From Bradyrhizobium sp. BR13661 (lineage in GTDB: Bacteria; Pseudomonadota; Alphaproteobacteria; Rhizobiales; Xanthobacteraceae), in assembly GCF_029892425.1 (NCBI RefSeq), contig NZ_JARXWB010000041.1, positions 1 to 64,000 of the forward strand: a stretch of 64,000 nt of DNA. Reading direction: 5' to 3'. Position 1 is the stretch's first letter. Each line of letters opens with the position of its first letter. Both the position numbers and the translations under genes were made by a program. Under the pieces are notes generated by a model. The model was not told the origin of the DNA and did not search any database. It saw nothing but the letters and a program-made list of their open reading frames with translations. Below are positions 59,834-64,000 of this stretch, piece by piece.

Positions 59834-60184
59834 TCATTGTCTGAGAAGTGTCTCTATGGCCTTTCTGCGTGCCAGTTCGTCGATCAATTTGTCCAGGTAG
59901 CGAATCTCTTGCATCGTTGGTTCTTTGATGTCCTCGACGCGCACGCCGCGAATCACGCCCTTGATCAGTGCCCGCGACGGATTGAGCCGAGGCACTTCCG
60001 CAAAGAAGGTCTCGAAATCGGCCTTGCGTGCTAGCTCTGCCTCGAGGTCCTTTGGACCATAGCCGGTCAGCCACGCGATGATTTGATCGACCTCGGCCTT
60101 GGTCCGCCCCTTTTTCTCGGCCTTGGCAACGTAGAGCGGGTAAACGCTGGCGAAGCTCGTCGTGTAGATCCGGTGTTTTGCCAT
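59834..60184 (-). CDS. DUF2200 protein
   Basis: A 116-residue protein of the DUF2200 family: MAKHRIYTTSFASVYPLYVAKAEKKGRTKAEVDQIIAWLTGYGPKDLEAEL, FETFFAEVPRLNPSRALIKGVIRGVRVEDI. It resembles small YdhG/DUF1801-like proteins of unknown function. ATG 60184 is chosen because MAKHRIYxxSFAsVYP is the usual start; the frame is open much further upstream without RBS. Confidence 0.85.
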   Translation of the reverse strand: MAKHRIYTTSFASVYPLYVAKAEKKGRTKAEVDQIIAWLTGYGPKDLEAELARKADFETFFAEVPRLNPSRALIKGVIRGVRVEDIKEPTMQEIRYLDKLIDELARRKAIETLLRQ

Positions 60185-60246
60185 GGCGCCACTTTCTTGA
60201 AGACAGCCGGTCATGCGACAGGCAAGCATATCAGGCGCAAAGGCCT

Positions 60247-61062
60247 TCAGTCCGCGACATACGGTATCGCGGAGCGTTTGATTGCAAGACGCATGTGATG
60301 GGTGGCCAGCAGTGCCTCGACCGCCCAGACCTGCTGCGGCGCGAGGGCCGGCCCGACGATGATTTCTTCGATGCCGCAGTTGTTGGGGTGCGAGGTCGAA
60401 TTGTGGATGATGACTTCGTTGAACTGACATGACCGGTAGGGAACGAGTCCGGCAGGGGAGAGGCGCGTTTTCAGCCCGGGCGGCCAGGACACATCGGCCC
60501 AGACCAGTCGGGATTCGCACTCCTCACGGAAATGCTCGTTCTTGAGAACGAGTGCCGTTTTCAGCGCATGCGGCCACCATCGCTTGACTTGGGCGCGAGC
60601 GCCTTCCGGCTCGTCCGTTCCTTCCAACAGAAGCGCAATGAGCAGAGCGACAGCCGCGTCGGCGGCCGCGTGCTGTTGTGCGGTGTCGTAGATCACGGGG
60701 GTGATGTCGAAGCCCTGCGCGGCGGCGTTCTGCACCAGCCAGTCCGCGTCGAAGCCGATCGAGAAACCCTGTCCGTGGTTATAACCGCGCCATTGCGACA
60801 GCAGATCACCGTTGGAGGTGAGGGACCCGACGAACGCATGTACGCTTTCACTGTGCGCTCGAAACAGCGTTATCGTCTCCCAGGCGAGCGACGATATCTG
60901 CCCGATCTCGGCGCTCCGGCGCTCGATGGCTGCGATCACGATGTCCCAGCCGTGCCGAAACTCGGACGTGTCGTTGAGAAAGCGGTAATGCGACGTCCAC
61001 AGGGATTTGCTGGCAACGATGCCATAAAGGCCTGCGGCGGAGGTGTAGTGGTACAAAATCAT
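60247..61062 (-). CDS. DUF2971 protein
   Basis: A 271-residue protein with the DUF2971 pattern: MILYHYTSAAGLYGIVASKSLWTSHYRFLNDTSEFRHGW at the start, then FVGSLTSNGDLLSQWRGYNHGQGFSIGFD and a late VPYRSCQFNEVIIHNS. Such proteins are found in defence islands; some are suspected ADP-ribosyl- or nuclease-like folds, but nothing is established. ATG 61062 is preferred; a TTG at 61098 overlapping the upstream stop is possible. Third gene of a minus-strand operon starting near 61833. Confidence 0.75.
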   Translation of the reverse strand: MILYHYTSAAGLYGIVASKSLWTSHYRFLNDTSEFRHGWDIVIAAIERRSAEIGQISSLAWETITLFRAHSESVHAFVGSLTSNGDLLSQWRGYNHGQGFSIGFDADWLVQNAAAQGFDITPVIYDTAQQHAAADAAVALLIALLLEGTDEPEGARAQVKRWWPHALKTALVLKNEHFREECESRLVWADVSWPPGLKTRLSPAGLVPYRSCQFNEVIIHNSTSHPNNCGIEEIIVGPALAPQQVWAVEALLATHHMRLAIKRSAIPYVAD

Positions 61063-61090
61063 GCGGTGTGGGCGGCTCTTGCGATGAAGT

Positions 61091-61591
61091 TCAGACAATT
61101 ACGATCCCGGGCTGCTTGCGGTCGACCTCGACAAGCAGGTCGCGAATGTCCCGAACGCTGATCCGGATTGAGATCACGCTTTTCGAGAATGGACGACGGC
61201 GGGCTGTGCGCCAGCGAACGGTGACGCGAATAAGCTGATCGGCCTGATTGCCCTCCAGTGTTGTCTTAAGAATCCTAATCTCGGCCTTTTCGCCAGGAGA
61301 TATCACCGCAATTGGACGCTCCTCATCAGCACCATTCACCTGATGCGTTGCAGCCCTGAGGACGTCGCGCAGTGCTGCTCCTTCCGAAAAGCCGAGCAGC
61401 GACGGCGAGGCCTGGACGCTCTCGACGATAATGGTCTCGTCTTTCGTGTTGAAGACGTGCAGCTCGATGCCGCCGCTCGTGGTGTCAAAGTTGAGCCGGG
61501 GCGACTTTCCGACCACGCGGCCGTAGACCGCCTTCGCAGCAGAGGCGGCGCCGGGCAGGAGCTTGGAGAGGCCAAGCCATTCGCCGATCAC
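61091..61591 (-). CDS. Hypothetical protein in the DUF2971 operon
   Basis: A 166-residue protein. After a short helix-rich start (MIGEWLGLSKLLPGAASAAKAVYG) it is mostly beta (LNFDTTSGGIELHVFNTKDETIIVESVQAS, IRILKTTLEGNQADQLIRVTVRWRTA), like an Ig-like or C2-type fold. It overlaps the gene before it by four bases and ends just before the DUF2971 start. Unknown function. Confidence 0.7.
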   Translation of the reverse strand: MIGEWLGLSKLLPGAASAAKAVYGRVVGKSPRLNFDTTSGGIELHVFNTKDETIIVESVQASPSLLGFSEGAALRDVLRAATHQVNGADEERPIAVISPGEKAEIRILKTTLEGNQADQLIRVTVRWRTARRRPFSKSVISIRISVRDIRDLLVEVDRKQPGIVIV

Positions 61592-61833
61592 GCCACAACC
61601 CGTGACAGAGCCCGGATCGCTACCTCTTCGATGTCACCGGCGGCGTCGATCAGTTGGCAAAGGCGCGGCGACCCGTCCTCCAGGATGTTCGCGGCATCGA
61701 GGTAGATTCTTGCCCTCGATAGCGCATCGAGCCAGATGGGCGGGACGTCGGTCAACGACGGGCACGCCAGCATCTCGTCGACCTCGACGCTAGGCGGGAT
61801 GCCGGCCGAAACGATGTCGGATCGTTGCATCAT
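61588..61833 (-). CDS. Small hypothetical protein, first of the DUF2971 operon
   Basis: An 81-residue acidic protein (MMQRSDIVSAGIPPSVEVDEMLACPSLTDVPPIWLDALSRARIYLDAANILEDG...) starting at 61833 after TAGGTCCCGAC, though starts at 61830 or upstream to 61974 are open. It overlaps the next gene by ATGA. A promoter block shared with the conflict operon lies 130 bases upstream. Confidence 0.55.
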   Translation of the reverse strand: MMQRSDIVSAGIPPSVEVDEMLACPSLTDVPPIWLDALSRARIYLDAANILEDGSPRLCQLIDAAGDIEEVAIRALSRVVA

Positions 61834-61965
61834 GTCGGGACCTAAATTGGGAGCTAATCGGTCCGAAAACATATCCGATTCGGTTGCGCCTTGCGCGGGC
61901 GCAGAGGACAGCGCCCAGGGTTTTGGCGGGTTACCTGGCCGGTTGCTGTTGTTTGGGAGCGATGT

Positions 61966-62170
61966 TCTTATCAAATATAGAACAAATAGGGAAATAGCAT
62001 TGTAGGTTAGTTGTCGCCGCTTTCAACAATCCACCAGTGACAATTCTGGCCACCGCGTAAAGGGTTCTTGGGGTAGACGTGAGAGCCGAGCAAGGCCCTT
62101 GATGATGGTGGCGGTCTTCGAGAGATCGCGCGAGCTCAATATGGAACATCGCAGTGCCAATTGGTACCGT
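61966..62170. repeat. Copy 2 of the promoter/cspA-leader block
   Basis: 61966-62034 repeats 45738-45813 (AGAACAAATAGGGAA, AGTTGTCGCCGC, TTTCAACAATCC). 62040-62170 repeats 46375-46480, the cspA leader (CCGCGTAAAGGG, TAGACGTGAGAGCCG, CAGTG-CAAT-GGTACCGT), ending in the first cspA codons and then diverging. Copy 2 lacks the roughly 560 bases that hold the regulator-like pseudogene in copy 1. The minus-strand box here is TTTC-N7-GTTC, one base off a LexA site. Confidence 0.7.
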
Positions 62171-62311
62171 TACGCGATCGTCAACATCATCTGCGCCGCA
62201 TGCGTTGTTGTTGGGACCGAACCTCAGGATCGCCGTGACGCCATCGCCGCGTCCCCTCTGCCGCCTCCATAGGGAAGCAAAGCGACCTGATTCCCGGTCG
62301 GGGGCGACTAA

Positions 62312-63625
62312 CTAGCTCGCTCTCCGCTCAGAGACGGCAGAGGTTTCAAGCAGCGGCACTTCGAGGCTCGGTATCTCCGGCATGGCCTTGCCAGCGATCG
62401 CCTGCAGGTCGCCGACCATGCCGACCGTCGACTCCACGACGGCCAGTATCTGCGTCTCCCGCTTGGCCCACTGACGACCCATGAACTTGCGCTCCTTGTC
62501 GAGGTCCTCACGCATGTCGTTGAACTTCTCGACCACCGCTTCGACGCGCTGCCGAAACTTCGTGCCGGTCAAATAGTGATAAACCTGCTCCATCTTGCTC
62601 TGCTGACCCTGCTGAACGAGGCGCGAGCTGCTCACATCGATCAGACCCTGGCGGAGCGCCACGGCGACCGGCAATGCGCATCGCGGATGAGCCACCCATA
62701 CACCGTCGACCAGGTCAAATTGCTCGATATGTTTCGGCAGCGCATGGGAGATGATCAGAGCGACGTCGGCGCCGGAACGACGCTGGTCGTCACGCAATTT
62801 GGCGAGCCACCCGTCACTCCAAGCCTTCGTGCGCTTGGTTTCCCAAAGGATGATGCCGGCAGATTGGCCAATAGCACCATTCACCTGTTGAATAACGTCC
62901 GCCCCGAGCTCACCTTTGCCAACCGGCTCAATCGAATCGGTTGGAAAACGCCCGCGCAGAAGCTCTTCGAGCTCGAGCTCGAGAACCTCGCCTTGAGATT
63001 GCTGTGATCCCTGTTCGGCCTTGCGCTTGAGTTCCTCGATCGTGCGTGTCATCGACTCGATGGTCTGGTCCTTCTCGGCGACGCGCAAGCGCGCTGCCTC
63101 GTCGGCTTCCTGCCTGGCCTTGATCTGGATCTCACTGATCGAGGCCTGCACGCGCTTCTCTATCGTCAGGTCGAGCTCGCGCTTTTCCTCTTCGAGCGCC
63201 CGCTGCTGCCGCATCAGTTCAGCCTGCTGCTTTTGGGCCTCGGCAAGCTTCATGTTGTTGGAGAGCAGGGTGGCTCGCAGCTCCGCAGCTTCCGCCTCTT
63301 TCGTCTGTAGCTCGGCCGCGGCCGCCTCCCGCGCCTTCTTGCTTTCGGCCGCGACCAGCTGGGCGCGTTCGGCGGTCAATCGCCTCGCAACCTGGTCTTC
63401 GATTTGCGCGCGGTCCTTCGCCACCTGCTCGCGTTCCAGCCGCAGCGCCTCGGTCTTGCGCTCCATCTCGGCATCTTTGCTGGCCAGTTGCTCTTGAAAG
63501 CGCTGACGGGTTTCAGCGAGGAGGGGAGCGGCCAGCGACTCGGTCAGCCGGATTTCGTGATTGCAATTGGGGCAATGTAAGGTCGGCTCGTGCGAGGCGC
63601 CGGCTGCGGTTGCTTTGAAAGTCAT
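62312..63625 (-). CDS. DUF2130 protein (zinc ribbon, coiled coil, nuclease-like)
   Basis: A 437-residue protein. LHCPNCNHEIRL (about 16-27) is a half zinc ribbon. Residues 30-210 form a long coiled coil rich in Glu/Arg/Gln. The C-terminal DUF2130 domain holds GADVIQQV, GIILWETKRTKAWSDGW (restriction-endonuclease-like E-x-K) and ALIISHALPKHIEQF. It is related to proteins with a PD-(D/E)xK-like fold, and I infer a DNA-cutting or DNA-binding role; function is not known. It stands alone at the end of the defence region. Confidence 0.85.
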   Translation of the reverse strand: MTFKATAAGASHEPTLHCPNCNHEIRLTESLAAPLLAETRQRFQEQLASKDAEMERKTEALRLEREQVAKDRAQIEDQVARRLTAERAQLVAAESKKAREAAAAELQTKEAEAAELRATLLSNNMKLAEAQKQQAELMRQQRALEEEKRELDLTIEKRVQASISEIQIKARQEADEAARLRVAEKDQTIESMTRTIEELKRKAEQGSQQSQGEVLELELEELLRGRFPTDSIEPVGKGELGADVIQQVNGAIGQSAGIILWETKRTKAWSDGWLAKLRDDQRRSGADVALIISHALPKHIEQFDLVDGVWVAHPRCALPVAVALRQGLIDVSSSRLVQQGQQSKMEQVYHYLTGTKFRQRVEAVVEKFNDMREDLDKERKFMGRQWAKRETQILAVVESTVGMVGDLQAIAGKAMPEIPSLEVPLLETSAVSERRAS

Positions 63626-64000
63626 GAACTCTCCCTCTCATCGGTGCGGCCGGATTCAACATCATCCTCGCTCGATTTCGATGTCGTAGCTCTCAATGTC
63701 CACAGCCGGGCGTCAATCAGCGGCCCGACCGGCGGGTTTTCCACGGAATCCGCATCGTCGACATATCGACGTACCAGCCCTGCCTGCGCGAGCTGTCGGG
63801 GGGCAATTCGCGAGCCGAACTATCCGACCTGGAATCTTCAGCCGTTGTCATGCCCAACAAGGATTTTGGCGCTGCGCACCTCCAACGGACGCCCGCGGAT
63901 GAATGTCGGGAATCGACAGAGGCTCACGAATGCTCCTAAGATGCCGAGGAAGTAAGTTCGCGGAAGCCGGGTACGGGTGGGGCAGTGAACTTCCAGGTGA
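63626..64000. other. Region after the DUF2130 start, no clear gene
   Basis: 375 bases with no convincing gene. One plus-strand stretch (about 63751-63938) reads RIVDISTYQPCLRELSGGNSRAEL...ECRESTEAHECS and stops, but it has no start or RBS in the window and could be a remnant. The promoter of the DUF2130 gene should lie in its first part. Confidence 0.4.

Noticed and set aside
1..64000. CRISPR array anywhere in the window
   Set aside because: No regularly spaced 25-40-bp direct repeats were seen.
1..64000. rRNA operon or nodulation/nitrogen-fixation genes
   Set aside because: No rRNA, nod, nif or fix sequences were recognised, so a symbiosis island cannot be claimed.

Overview
The window reads as a high-GC piece of an alphaproteobacterial (Hyphomicrobiales) replicon, most likely a repABC megaplasmid of Bradyrhizobium or a close rhizobial relative. 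The reasons are a complete repA-repB-repC unit with the class-specific palindromic parS and an antisense RNA, a second ParA/ParB pair, a MobC/relaxase module, the ardC/DUF736/ParB-like accessory block typical of rhizobial plasmids and symbiosis islands, and BioR (GntR) control of biotin genes, which is an alphaproteobacterial feature. All assignments come from reading motifs and gene order; no database search was run.

Layout. 1-6.8 kb: plasmid accessory block (N-terminally truncated ParB-like protein, small hypotheticals, ArdC antirestriction protein, DUF736 protein). 7.0-13.2 kb: a 5.07-kb TniA-TniB-TniQ transposon (7993-13061) with terminal inverted repeats and a near-perfect 5-bp target duplication. 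It sits inside a DUF1612/RHE_PE00001-type gene and carries an intact paralogue of the gene it breaks. 13.2-15.8 kb: a DUF433/DUF5615 toxin-antitoxin pair, a vapB with remnants, and a frameshifted hypothetical. 16.1-20.5 kb: repABC with two perfect parS palindromes, a predicted counter-transcribed RNA and a decayed second repC tail. 20.6-23.3 kb: small plasmid genes (second DUF736, HU, WGR). 24.0-27.8 kb: second ParAB, a candidate oriT with an IncP/VirD2-like nic motif, MobC and relaxase, ending at a tRNA-Met-like 3' half.

27.9-38.0 kb is a B-vitamin island: pabA-pabB-Dabb (p-aminobenzoate for folate), bioR divergent from bioBFDA (biotin) with three BioR-like boxes between them, then panD-panB-panC (pantothenate). 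It ends at a decayed dinB fragment.

38.4-63.6 kb is a defence/conflict and IS-rich region. The most unusual element is a compact five-gene minus-strand operon (45772 down to 38380): SIS-HAD fusion, PfkB-type kinase, phosphoribosyltransferase-like protein, P-loop ATPase, and an unknown protein with a Gly-rich loop. A perfect alphaproteobacterial LexA-type box (GTTC-N7-GTTC) lies at its start. I infer a damage-inducible, nucleotide- or sugar-phosphate-based conflict system. Downstream is a Gabija-like OLD-nuclease/UvrD pair whose OLD gene is split by an IS3-family element with a TTC duplication. Next is an unknown gene split by an IS21 element, which is itself split by a second IS. Both host genes can be rebuilt in frame. 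The region ends with DUF2200, a three-gene DUF2971 operon whose upstream block duplicates the one at the conflict operon, and a DUF2130 coiled-coil/nuclease-like protein.
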